Positions 44,890 through 55,103 of a DNA stretch of 64,000 bases are shown here, in pieces. The stretch is taken from assembly GCF_000143415.4 (NCBI RefSeq), contig NW_003314290.1, positions 1,540,454 to 1,604,453 of the forward strand, read 5' to 3'. How positions within the stretch are numbered: position 1 is the stretch's first letter; every line of letters starts with the position of its first letter. A program made the translations under genes and the position numbers. The notes beneath the pieces were generated by a model, which searched no databases, had not been told where the DNA came from, and was given only the letters and a program-made list of their open reading frames with translations. The DNA comes from Selaginella moellendorffii. Lineage: Eukaryota; Streptophyta; Lycopodiopsida; Selaginellales; Selaginellaceae.

Positions 44890-44911
44890 GGCTCATCTCC
44901 TCAACCAGCCT

Positions 44912-45340
44912 TCACCCCGAGCTACATTGATCCATCACACAAACTTTGAGCATAGCTGAAAAAAAAAGAAGAAAAAAAAAAAAACCAGACCACCAAACAA
45001 CCAAGATCAAAGATCCACAAGCCGCTACTAGCAAGACAACGAGGAAAAACCTCGAAAGCACATCATGCAAGAAAAGGAACAGTGCAAGCGCCTCTTCATT
45101 ACCTCGAGCTTTGTCCGCCAAACTCCGCCATAGCTCGGCAATCTCTCGGTGGAGCTCCCGCAGATCTAAGTGAGATCCACAAAACCCACCACCGGAGAGC
45201 TCGAGCTTTCCCACATTCCGCTGCCAGGCAGCCGCAACCACCGATGCCTCTGCAAAACAAAATGGCCTCCAAAGCAAAGGGAAAGAGAGAGAAACAAAAA
45301 ATACAAGCCCAGCCACCAAAACTAATCGCTCCAAAACCAA
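44912..45340 (-). CDS. Possible small membrane protein, start unresolved
   Basis: The open frame has no in-frame ATG near its left end, but a pyrimidine-rich tract ending ttttgcag (about 45250) could be a splice acceptor. The remaining exon would read EASVVAAAWQRNVGKLEL, LDLRELHREIAELWRSLADK, then a strong hydrophobic stretch (FFLVVLLVAACGSLILVVWW) and a second one (FFFFLLFFSAML). A helix plus one or two membrane segments is plausible. Against it: the stop is 22 bp from the kinesin start codon, and no family is recognised. Low confidence. Confidence 0.25.
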   Translation of the reverse strand: MVLERLVLVAGLVFFVSLSFPLLWRPFCFAEASVVAAAWQRNVGKLELSGGGFCGSHLDLRELHREIAELWRSLADKARGNEEALALFLFLHDVLSRFFLVVLLVAACGSLILVVWWSGFFFFLLFFSAMLKVCVMDQCSSG

Positions 45341-45952
45341 AGGTTATGGTCAAAGCACAGGAAGAACTTGTCCGTGTGTCCAGTCTCCATCGCTATCCCC
45401 CAAAACTCAAAGAATTGTTAGCGAGAAATCACGAATATGGTCGAGAAAAATGTGATTTTGCATGCCAATTACGTGGTAAAAAGATCTATAGTTTAAGTGG
45501 TAAGCTCGAGCCTTGATCAAAAAAACCTCTAGATTTTTTAAGCTCGCGCTGGTGTACGAATCCAAACTCATGCTTCCACGAGCTCTCCAGACACATGATT
45601 GATGGAAGTTTTTATAAATCTCTCTCTCTCTCTCTCTCCCTCCCTGTGGTGGTACCATACTCTATTAAATCTTGTGTGTGTTGTGGACCATGGCTCTATC
45701 TCATAATAATTCCAAGTGTTTTCTATGTGAGGTGTACTACATGCTGTGCGAGTGTTGTGATTCCTCTCTTTCATGGTGTCCGCGCAGGAAAACCAAAGAA
45801 GAAGAAGAATCGTGTGTAGACTAAACACTTATCGCGCCTATACGATCTGATCTTAGCCATGGTCGGCAGCTCTATCATTCATGAATCGCTGAGCATCTCC
45901 CGCGTACGTTTGATTCGATTCAAGGGCGGTAGTGGTGGGCGCAACGATCTCA
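45341..45952. other. Intergenic region, no gene seen
   Basis: Mixed-composition spacer with a short CT tract (about 45620-45642). Frames here are short and unrelated to known proteins. The right end is the promoter of the EF-hand gene. Confidence 0.45.
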
Positions 45953-45960
45953 CTATATAA
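45953..45960 (+). promoter_or_regulatory. TATA box of the EF-hand gene
   Basis: The sequence ctatataa lies 56-63 bp before the ATG at 46016, placing transcription start near 45985-45995. That makes the upstream in-frame extension of the frame non-coding. Confidence 0.65.
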
Positions 45961-46015
45961 ACGACCATCCCGCCATGGAATTCATCACAAACTAGCACCT
46001 CTAGATCTCTCTCCC

Positions 46016-46417
46016 ATGGCTCAGTGCAATCTCCCGGCCCATGATCACTCCATCTGCAACGATCCAATCCGCCGCCTCCACCAGGAGGCCAAGGCCGCGT
46101 ACCACAAGCTCCCCCTGGAGCAGCGATCCCAGGCGCTGCGCCTCTTCAAAGGCATGGATCAAAATGCGAGTAGGGGGGTGACGCGAACGGAGGTGGAACG
46201 CTACAGCGACCCCGCCGTCAAAGCGGTCGCCCTCTCGTGCTTCGACGCCCTCGACGCCGATCACAACCGCAAGCTCGATTTCTGGGAGACCGTCACGCTC
46301 GCCCACATCCTGCGCGTCCCGGGCAAGCTCTGCGGCGAGTGCTCCGCCCTCCTCCTCTACGGGCCGATTTGCAGCGTCTGCGAGACCGACAACTGCTACC
46401 CCGAAGAAGAACCCTAA
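46016..46417 (+). CDS. Small EF-hand-like protein with Cys-rich tail
   Basis: An intronless frame of 133 residues, starting MAQCNLPAHDHSI. The frame is open further 5', but the TATA box fixes this start. Helical segment ALRLFKGMDQNASRGVTRTE has an EF-hand-like loop, and a second loop lies in FDALDADHNRKLDFWETVTL (D-x-D-x-N-x-K-x-D-x-x-E), the better calcium site. The C-terminus GKLCGECSALLLYGPICSVC followed by ETDNC has a C-x2-C...C-x2-C pattern suggesting metal binding. Similar plant proteins pair degenerate EF-hands with a small Cys-rich module; their role is not established to my knowledge. Confidence 0.75.
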   Translation: MAQCNLPAHDHSICNDPIRRLHQEAKAAYHKLPLEQRSQALRLFKGMDQNASRGVTRTEVERYSDPAVKAVALSCFDALDADHNRKLDFWETVTLAHILRVPGKLCGECSALLLYGPICSVCETDNCYPEEEP

Positions 46418-46712
46418 AATCAAAGTGGTATCCGTACAAGAAGGGTCTCTTCGTACAAAGTACGGAATAAACCCTCCGTAATAAACAATACGTATGTTTT
46501 AATGTATGTAAGAATTGTGTACGTCGTCGTCTCGGCGATGCGATGCGCGCAGCGAGGAGGAAGGAAGCGATCGAAGGATTAAGCGCTTTTATACTTACTG
46601 CCCGAATCTCAGTGACCAAATTTACAGTGTCTCGAGCTCTTTTCTCTTTTGGGATTGGATTTGGAAGATGGGAGAGGGCTTTTCCTTGTCTAGAGTTCTC
46701 GATTTGCGCTCA
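46418..46712. other. Convergent 3' spacer
   Basis: About 295 bp between the EF-hand stop and the GDSL stop. Repeated tcggta/tacgga-type words occur near 46430-46490. No gene was seen. Confidence 0.45.
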
Positions 46713-48143
46713 CTAGAGCACCGCGGCGGCCTGGTTGTAAAACACCTCGGCGATGATTCCATACATTGCCTGCGTCGGGTGGAAGCTGTCCCAGAAGACG
46801 AATTTGGAGGAGTCGGAGCACGTCCCCATCGACAATCCATTGCAGAGATCGCCCACTTCGATCAATCCGGAGCCGCAGCAGCCTCGATTCGTCTCGCTAA
46901 ACCCTGCAAAGAAAACAGGGGATTGAGTGTTCTTGAGAAAAGAAGGTGGAATTCTTGCCGTATTTCGCAGGATTGTGGATGGCATCGAAGAGGACGCTGT
47001 AGCAGTCGAGGTATGCGACCTTGGTTCCCGGAAGTGAGGCCTTGGTTCGCGTGAGCAGCTGCTGGAGCGCGACATTGTGGGCGACGGCCTTGGAATTGAG
47101 ATCTTCCACGCAGCTTCTATCGCGTTTGCCCGCGGTTGTGATCTCCGATGGCAAGCATCCCAGCGGAGGCACTGAGACTACCGCAAATCGGCGCCCACCG
47201 ACATTGTAAAGCTCCTGGAGAGATTCCAAAGAGCAAATTTGTGTGAGGCTGTTCTTGGAACGTGTGAGATTCCAAGCAGGGGAAGAAAAAGAGATTGATT
47301 GATGGAAGATTTGCGAGAATCCAAGAGAAATGCGATGGAAAACTAGCCCGGATCGGAGTGAAGTCGCGTACCTGGATGAATTGCGAGGTCTGCTTGATGA
47401 GGAGCTCCCGGAATTGCTCGTTATTGTACTGCGAGGAGAGGCGAGTGTTGAGGCGATAGTAGATATAATCGTTGCTCCCGGAGCTTATCACGTAGAGCGC
47501 CCTGGAGAGGATCGATTGCGCGCGATCGGGCCCGGCTATCCGCTCCAATTGCTGCCGATAACTCGCAAACCACTTGAGCTGCTGCGTGGACGAAGCCACA
47601 TTCTAGCAACAAGGAAGATCCATGGCTTCAATAGCAAACAAGAGAAAGATCGAGCTTACAAACAACGAAGCCGTGGAATCGACCAGCCCCGACGCTGCCG
47701 ACGCGAAATTCGCTCCAAAGATGAGATTGTCTCCGGTGGCATTCGGACTAGTGAACGCGAGCGGGAATGGGAGATTGAGCTTCTGAGCTGCGAGATCTCG
47801 CCAAGAACAAGCACAGTCAAGAGCCAGTCCACGATAATCAACGAACAGTCAACTCACCGACGATGTCCGGCGCGAGCAGACCATTGCTGAATCTCCCGGT
47901 GGGGAATCCAAAATCGCGGCCATACGGCGCGTGATTGCTGTGCATGATCGTGCTAAACACATTGTTGTTGCCCGCGTCCACGGTGGAATCGCCGAAGATT
48001 AGAATCGCGGGAACGCCATAGGCATTGGCGTGATCATACTGCCCCAGCGAGAGATCCAGGGATAGAGAAAACAAGAGCAATGCCAGCATTGCTCTCTCGC
48101 GCGGCCGATCGATCGCGCGCCCCGCAAATCGATTATTCGCCAT
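46713..48143 (-). CDS. GDSL-type esterase/lipase, secreted
   Basis: Five or so exons encode an SGNH/GDSL hydrolase. A hydrophobic signal peptide, MLALLLFSLSLDLSLG, follows a short basic lead from the first ATG at 48143 (MANNRFAGRAI); the second ATG at 48089 is equally plausible as start. Block I is VPAILIFGDSTVDAGNNN (catalytic Ser), with APYGRDFGFPTGRFSNG, then NLIFGANFASAASGL. Block III is ALYVISSGSNDY. Later come RRFAVVSVPPLGCLPSE and CCGSG, and block V is FVFWDSFHPTQAMY with the catalytic Asp and His. All catalytic blocks are present and the frame is intact. Ester substrate unknown; cuticle or wall lipids are usual for the family. Confidence 0.93.
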
Positions 48144-48600
48144 CGATCGGAGCAACCGAAAGAAGAGAGGAAGAAGAGAGAGAGATAAGCGATCGATTGA
48201 ATGAATGCGAGAGTTTTCGGTGGTGGGTGAGAGGAGATTCGAGTGCTTTCACTCCTCCCTCTGTGGCACTGCTGCGTATACTAATCTCCCTCCCTTCTTA
48301 TTCCACTTCAGTTGTTTATTACGTGCTAGAAGGGCGAGAAGATCTCCACCGATGGATCTAAGCCCACCTTGCACAGCAGTCGTTGGATGGACGCATTATT
48401 ATGCCGCGGAAACGGTTTTGACGGGCGAGGCGGCGTCGCGTGCCCGTCATTAATGGTGCGACAGGTACACGTCAAAACAACATTAAACATTCCTTGACAC
48501 GTCACCAAGTTTCCCAAGAACCCTAAAAATCTCTTTTCTTCTTTAGTTTACTGCAGTACACGAGTAAAATTCTTACAAGCCACAGCCCCTCGCTGATTCC
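48144..48600. other. Promoter side of the GDSL gene
   Basis: GDSL upstream region running into the 3' end of the BPP-like gene. An AG-rich stretch lies at 48163-48190. No gene seen. Confidence 0.4.
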
Positions 48601-51600
48601 TCACAGGATCACGCAGCGGCATTTGGACTTCGATCGCCGGCGCAGCGACTCGGCGCTCGCGGCGTCGCCCCCCCTCTCGAGCGATCGATCGATGAAGTGG
48701 TGCTCTGGGATGATGTGATCTTTGACGTCCTCCTCAACTCTTCCCAGGGGCGGGCTGTGCATGAAGGCGACGGTGGTCTTTGGCATCAGCTTCTGGTTCT
48801 GCAAGTAAGTGAGAGTTCTCCGCACGGTGGATTCCTCGCTGGCTTTCCACTTGGTGGGATCCAGATCCACGAACTTTGGGGGGATGTGGTGCGTCTTGGA
48901 CAGCCCCAGGAAGGTGACGAGCTCGTCCGCCGACGCCGCCTTGAGATCCTCCTTCTCGATCCCCAGGCTCGCGGCCCGGTAGACGAGGTCGTGGACGATG
49001 GAGCTGCAGAAGAGGATGCTCTCGCGGGTGCTCTCGCTGGAGGAGATCGCGATGGTATTGGTGGTGCTTCCAGCACCATTGATGCTCCCTGCCATCGAAG
49101 AGAATGAAGCAAGCTCGTCATCGATCGATCGAAACAAGAGCTCTCTCTAGCAGCGAAGAAACTTACCTGGAAGTTTTTCGTGATGCTGGTGATGTTGCTC
49201 GGCTTCTTCCAATTGCTTCCAGCACTCGGTCATGGTGTCGATCTCCTCGTCGCCTCGATCGCGAGGATCCTCGGCAGATCCTCCAGGATGATGATCTCCA
49301 CACTCGGAGGAGGAAGACTCCTCCATGCTACACACTTCTATGTGTGTATCATCCACGAGCAGCGATCTCTCCTCCTCCAGGACGATGTCCATGGCGTCCT
49401 GCCGGTGACTCGCGATCGCCGCGATCGATTTCTTCGCTGCTGGCTCTGAGAACTCACGATCGTCGCTCCCCGCCATCTTTTGCCGCGACGAGAAATCATC
49501 GATGTAGTAGTCGACGTATCCGTCCTCGTCGTTGTCAAAGCCACCGGGAAGAACATCCTCGCTCGCCAGGATCTCACACTCCTTGCTAGAGTTTAAGCTC
49601 GTCGTCCTGCCTCCTCGCTCGGTCGTCGTCTTGTCCACGAACTTTTGCGGTGGATCCATGGAATCGATGTAGTAGTCGACGCAGCTCTCCTCGGATTTGG
49701 TGTCGTACTCGTCCGAGGCCTTGTACGTATACGTCCCGTTGCTGGACGCGTCGCCGTTGCATGCTAGATCGAGGTGGTGGATCCTCCGCGGGGTTATATC
49801 GTCGACGCTATCGTCGGTGGTGCTAGCGGGACGTCCTCCGGATGAAATGCTCTCGCCACCTTTGGAGGAGCTTATCTGGATCGAGAAGAGCGACGATTCC
49901 CTCGAGTCTCTCCTCTTGTAGTGCCTGGACGCGCTCAAGAATGCGCCGAAGTTTGGAGGGTCTCGGGGCTTGGTGGTGATCCGGGACGACAATCTATGGA
50001 CGTCGGTGTTGGTCGAGCTCGTCTTTGGATGATCTCCCCGGTCGTTGGACGATCGAGTGGCGAAAGTTTCCGAGAGCTGGGAGGCGCTGGACGACGAAGT
50101 GGAGGCTTTCTTGTCCGAGATTGTCGTGGTGGAAGTGCTGGGAGAGATCGAGGAGCGGCAGTCTCTGGGCTTTGGAGCAGGATCGTTCGCGAGTCCGAGC
50201 ACTTCCGAGCCGGTTGTGTGGAGCTCCTGATCAAACTGGTAGACTTCCAGGGAGCTGGAGCTGTACTTTAGATCGATGAGCTGAGTGAAGCAGTGGAGGG
50301 ATGGATCCTTTGTGGAAGATGGCGGCGAGGAGTTTTGCTCTTGTTGTGCTTCGTCAGGCTTGACAGCTCCTCCAGAAACCTTGGAGCTCGGATGAGGAGC
50401 TCTCGCTGATTGCCTCTCCTGGTTTTCGGCCAGATCCACGGCTTTGCTGATGACGAGCTCGAGCAAGCTTCTCATGCTGGCTGCAGTGTCTTCGTCGAGC
50501 GGATGGCTCTCGTCGATCTCCATGTCGACTTCGTCCTGGAAGGGTGGAGAGTGATCCGAGGAAGTTGGCGTGAGCACCAGAAGCTCATGGTGGTCGGACT
50601 TCTCGATCACCATCTCCTCCTCGACCTGAGCTTGAGTTTGAGCTCGAGCTTGTTCCACCATCGGCTCCAGCTCCTCAACGATCTCCAGGGCTCTCGTCTC
50701 CTCGCAGCTCCTCGCCAGCTCCAGGGAGTGATCCTCCAGGAGCTCCTCGGCCTTCCTGTCATCGATCATGGCGTCGAGCGACGCAAACTCGTCGCGGTCG
50801 TCCCGGCTCAGCCTGGACGCAACCTCCTCGTCCTGGTCGTGCTCCACACTCGCCGCGCTGCTGCTGTTGATCGACGAGTCCGTCATGGAGCGCTGCTGGA
50901 GCGAGTTGCTGGCTCGCGTGTAGAAGGACGAGATGTGGCTGTTTGACATGAGCGGCCGGAATCCACCGCTCGAGTTCCTCCTAAAGTCCTGCAAGAAAAA
51001 AAACGATTTTGATGATTAGAGAGGAGAGAACTCTTAAGAGTTTGCAAAGCTCGTCACCATTTGTCGCGAAGAACTCGTGTCGAAAGGCTTCCTTTGCGAG
51101 TTGATCGCCGAGAAGGAGCCCGTCCCGCCCGTTCGAACCGGCTTCTTGGTCACGGGCTTCACCGGAGATGTCTCCTCGCAGCCCGAGATCGGCCGCTTTC
51201 CACCGCTGTCCGTGGTGGTGGTGGTGATCACCACCCGCGGGCTGGGACGATTCACCTCGATGCCCGAGTTTTGCGACGAGGAGACGACCGATCCTTTGCT
51301 GGAGCTGGCCGAGGAGCTGTAGCTCCGGGAGAAGCTCGGCGACACGGCGCGGCGATGATCCGAGCTCTTGAAAGAGGATGATCCTCCTCCAACGAGCCGG
51401 GGAGACAAGGAAGCTCCGCGAGTGTTGGACGAGGATGGTCGATCCGGCATGCTCGTCCGGAGGTTTGGCGGTGGCTCACTCGCGAATCCCGCGGGCATTG
51501 CCGGATGGACGGGAGTTCTCGGCTTTCGCGACGATGGCGAGCTGCTACGCGCGGTTCTTCCCACATTGTTGGAGGTGGTGGTGATCTTGTTGAAGCTGGC

Positions 51601-52439
51601 GGAGGTGGTGAGAGTTCTCCTGGTCGGGGTGGAGGATCTTCCTGGAGTGGAGGGGCGAGCGCCGGTTGGAGTGACTGGGCGGCTGCTCGATGATCCTGGC
51701 CTGGACGGGCTCGAGTTTCCAAACGATGGTCGCCGGCTCAAGCTCGAGGTGGAGGATGGAGATGGCGAGCTCGGCCTGCGCGAAGGACTGGAGCTTCCTC
51801 TGGAGATTCTACTCGGCTGGAATGGAAGGACGAAGAAGATTAGAGATGGAGTGTGATTGATGAGAACTTACTCTTGATCTGGTGGTGGCACGAACGCTGG
51901 CGGCCTCGAGCTGTGCCTCGCTGGGGAGGTCGCGATCCAGCGATGGAAAGAGTGGCGTTCCTGGCGGAGTTAGCAGCCTATACCACGCGAGGAAAGGGTG
52001 AGAATTCTTGCAAGCGTTGCTCGTCCTGGCTATGGAAGCTTACCAGTCATAGTCGTTCTTCTCCGGCTCCAAGCCTAGCAGATCGTTTGGGCTCTTGTGC
52101 TGCAATGGCGGAGCCGTGGCCACCATCCGATACCCTGGAGCGCGAAATCCCCAAAACTTAGCGGACAACCCATCATGATTCCAATCATTCCAGCCAAGAG
52201 CACACGAAGAACACGCAAGAACACGAAGAACGCAGACAATGGGGCCTAAGAAACTCACGGAGCGACGCTTCGATGTCCTCCTCGGTGCTGGGATGGAGGA
52301 AGTGGATCCTCTCCCGCGCCTTCATCTCGTGGAAGAGCGCCAGATCCTCCTCGCGCTCCTTGCCGACCACAGCCATGGCGCTCGACCCTGTGCTGTGTCC
52401 CCTCCGATGCTGCGCTCCTTCTATTCCTCCGGCGCTCAT
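48601..52439 (-). CDS. BPP-like Ser/Pro-rich protein ending in a CaaX prenylation box
   Basis: Starts MSAGGIEGAQHRRGHS (52439), with REEDLALFHEMKARERIHFL, then EKNDYDWLLTPPGTPLFPSL, the hallmark of plant BASIC PROLINE-RICH PROTEIN-like microtubule-associated proteins. Ser/Thr/Pro/Arg tracts follow (TPTGARPSTPGRSSTPTRR), then ASEPPPNLRTSMPDRPSS-like and GGFRPLMSNSHISSFYTRAS blocks, as in Arabidopsis relatives such as At1g27850. Next is a long acidic/Ser-rich region of about 550 residues. A 78-bp intron (donor at CTTCCAG/GTAAGT, acceptor TTCGATGGCAG, near 49090-49170) joins the last exon, which has ILFCSSIVHDLVYRAASLGI and ends RRRSKSKCRCVIL at TGA 48601-48603. That end is a polybasic stretch plus CVIL, a geranylgeranylation-type CaaX, so membrane anchoring is likely. 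Confidence 0.82.
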
Positions 52440-54591
52440 TCGATCGATCGATCCAATCCCTTCCGCGCAGCTACATTCCGGGAGCAACCCACTTGCTCGC
52501 GATCCAAATCCTCTCGTGGGTCGCCAGTCCTGGCTAGACCCACATCCCCGATCTTCTTCTTCCTCCTCTCGCCTCTCACACTTTCACACACACACACACA
52601 CACACTCTCTCTCTCTTTCACTCTTTCACCTCTTCCTCATTCCAGGCCCGTGCTTCCAATGCAGGAGCTGGAGCGTCCACGAGAATCCATGCCTCCTACT
52701 CTGCCACCCCTGATCGTCATCCATTGAGCTCTCCTTCCACCATAGCCGCCGCTATCGCAGAGCGCGCTTTAGAAGCTGCTTAGGAGGAGGAAGACGAAGA
52801 ATCCAGCACCGAGTGTCGATTTTGGCTCCATCATCAGCATCGGCGTCTTAGATCGTCTGATTCCATTGGTGGCATTGCTGTTCCAAAGAGAGAGAGAGAG
52901 AAGGGGAGAGGAGAAAAACCATTTTGTTCCTATACTTCTTTTGTGTGTTCTCTCTTCTCCTGTCTTCCATGGCAGGAAGAGAGAGAAAGAGAAAGAGAGG
53001 GAGAGAGAAGAGAGAGAGTCATGCCATGGAGAGATGCTCCAGAGATGCCCCTGGAGATTCCATGTTGTTGTGAGAGGAGATGATCATGGAGCATGTGGGC
53101 AATGCAGAGCAGCCAGCCAGCCAGCCATCTTTGTGCTTTGCTTTGCTTGTGTGCTTGGATTTTGGGCTGGAAGAGATTTTTAGCCTGGTTTTACTTGCCT
53201 TGGATTTTGCTTGGAGGCCTCCTTTCCTTCCTGTTGTTGTTCCCCCTTCTTTTTTTTTTTTTTTTTGGCCTGACTTGTGTGGCCTGTGCCAGTGTGTGCT
53301 GCAGCAGGATAGCAGCCAGCAGCAGCAGCAGCAGATGCAATGCAAAGGCAAGGCCAAAAGAGAGAAAGAGAAGTTTTTCTATTTTTTAAGAAAAAAAGGT
53401 AGATTAAATCTCTTGTTTTTCCTTTTTGAAAGTTTCAACCAAAGCACAAAATGCAGGGAGAACTTTATCCTATCAGGTGATTTGGGATCTCAGAAGAGAT
53501 TACAGTGGGGTTTAGGGTCAAATTGCAGAAGACTTTGCCATCCTTTATTTCTTTTCAATTGTTTTCTTAAGAGAGAGATGATTGCAAAGATGGTGACCTT
53601 TGCCCTAACACCACCCAATGCATGGACAAAAGGCCTGGGCCAGTCAAGGTGGATTCCATGTTCCTGTCAGGATCAAGCCAGGTTTAGTGGGGCTTTAGCC
53701 GGGTTTAACGGCGGTTTTAGTTTGGAGTTCAATGCCCCGTTCGGGGATTTCGATTGTCTCGAGGCGAAAGCCAAAGAGAATGTTGGTGCTCTTTCGCAGT
53801 CCTCCATTCCGTTTTCTCGCAGGATATATGTAGCACAAAAGCTGGAAGAGCTAGTAAGGACACTGTCTTTGCCAAGGACTTGGTGTAAAGGAGCGCCCAC
53901 CCTGCAGCGTTAGGTCTGGCATGACCGTACCGAGCCAAAGTCCCCCCCGAACCTACCGGTCAAAGCAAGCCAGGTAGAAAAGCAAAACCCACACTGGAGA
54001 ACATGATCCTCATGTGGAAGCATTCACTTCAAGTAAGAAAAGAATGGATTTGGAGGGGGAGAAAGCATTGCTTGGAAGTTTTCCACCACTCAAGGAGCAA
54101 TCACTGGGTGTGCTTTGAAGGAGGAATCTGGGGATTCCTTGGGCGATTCCGTTTGATCCCAGTGGATGATCCAGCGAGCAAAAGGATTTGGATTGGATTT
54201 AATAAGAGGGACCAGTGGAGTATGCTACAGATCCAGTTTCCTAGGTACTCAAGAGAGAAAGCTACTCTCCTGCAACTCCAAAGACTTTCAGGACGTAAAA
54301 ACACTATAGTACAATTATTTAAACAATCAGCGCAAAGAAACCATTTCCTCCGGATTTTCTCATTTATACTGTTTTGATTGTCTTCCAATATGTCATCATG
54401 GAATCGATGATCCGGCAACAGGGATTACACTAGATACACTTTAGAAACGAAACAAAGCTGGCTTGCCTCGGCTAGAAGACGTCTCCTTTGTCTGGACGTT
54501 CTTTTGGTCCTACACCAAGACGAAAGATCATTCCTTTTAATCCAACTCGTTAACGGGACGTGTAGCGACGGCAATTCTTCACAAGTTCCCA
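52440..54591. other. Long upstream region with CA/CT and GA tracts
   Basis: About 2.1 kb. A CA tract followed by a CT tract lies at about 52572-52618, GA-rich clusters at 52890-52915 and 52978-53016, and a T run at about 53250-53267. The proximal part is probably the leader and promoter of the BPP-like gene. A 277-codon plus-strand frame (53080-53913) crosses the T run and matches nothing; I do not call it a gene. Nothing was recognised in 53914-54500. Confidence 0.5.
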
Positions 54592-55029
54592 ATGAAGAAA
54601 CACTTGCTCCTGCTCGTGACAGCTACGGCTTCTCTGCTCATAAACACCCAGGTAAGAACCAAAGAGAGCGAGAGAAAAGAAAAGAAGAACACTCACCTCC
54701 AGTTTCCATTGATCCTTCTTCCACAGGCTTGCGAGCAATTCGCATTCTCCTGCCGTCCCATTGCGCTCGTCAAGTACTGGTTATATGCCAAGTGCGAGCC
54801 AATGTGGGAGCACCGATTCTTCAACTTGCAGGAGAGCTTGGGAAACTACAATGGTTTTATCATCTCCGGCAGTGGCATTTTTGATAGCTGCGACGTCGAG
54901 CTCCACAGCAACTTGATGCGTGCGGCGTGCCCCGACGGGAAGGGCAACAATATCACCACGGAAGCAGACCTCAATCACTACTTTGGAAACAATAACGGGT
55001 ATCTGGAATTCTGCGGCGTCCACATGTAA
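54592..55029 (+). CDS. Secreted cyanovirin-N homology (CVNH) domain protein
   Basis: Two exons (54592-54651 and 54729-55029) give 120 residues. Exon 1 is a signal peptide, MKKHLLLLVTATASLLINTQ. The mature part is one CVNH domain: a tandem pair of about 50-residue halves. The first half has FSCRPIALVKYWLYAKC, then NLQESLGNYNGFIISGSG; the second has FDSCDVELHSNLMRAAC, then TEADLNHYFGNNNGYLEFCG. Each half keeps the L-x-N-x-x-G turn and a Cys pair spaced 14-15 residues, as in cyanovirin-N-fold lectins. CVNH domains are known in cyanobacteria, fungi and ferns and often bind mannose-type glycans. An extracellular glycan-binding, perhaps defence, role is inferred. The family call rests on pattern, not on a search. 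Confidence 0.75.
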   Translation: MKKHLLLLVTATASLLINTQVRTKESERKEKKNTHLQFPLILLPQACEQFAFSCRPIALVKYWLYAKCEPMWEHRFFNLQESLGNYNGFIISGSGIFDSCDVELHSNLMRAACPDGKGNNITTEADLNHYFGNNNGYLEFCGVHM

Positions 55030-55103
55030 ACAATCTCTGTGAGCGAATGACGAAATAAAACGAAAAACTTAACTGGCAAGTAGAAGAGATGAGGCTTCTT
55101 CCC

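Noticed and set aside
45082-45516. Basic 144-codon plus-strand frame next to kinesin
   Set aside because: No family match. It overlaps the minus-strand hydrophobic frame, and neither has strong coding evidence.
49104-50946. Plus-strand frames of 74-178 codons opposite the BPP-like gene
   Set aside because: Antisense shadows of a GC-rich exon with strong codon bias; no independent motifs.
53080-53913. 277-codon plus-strand frame upstream of the BPP-like gene
   Set aside because: It runs through a T tract and CAG run, has no recognised domain and lies in probable leader/promoter sequence. Chance openness is more likely.
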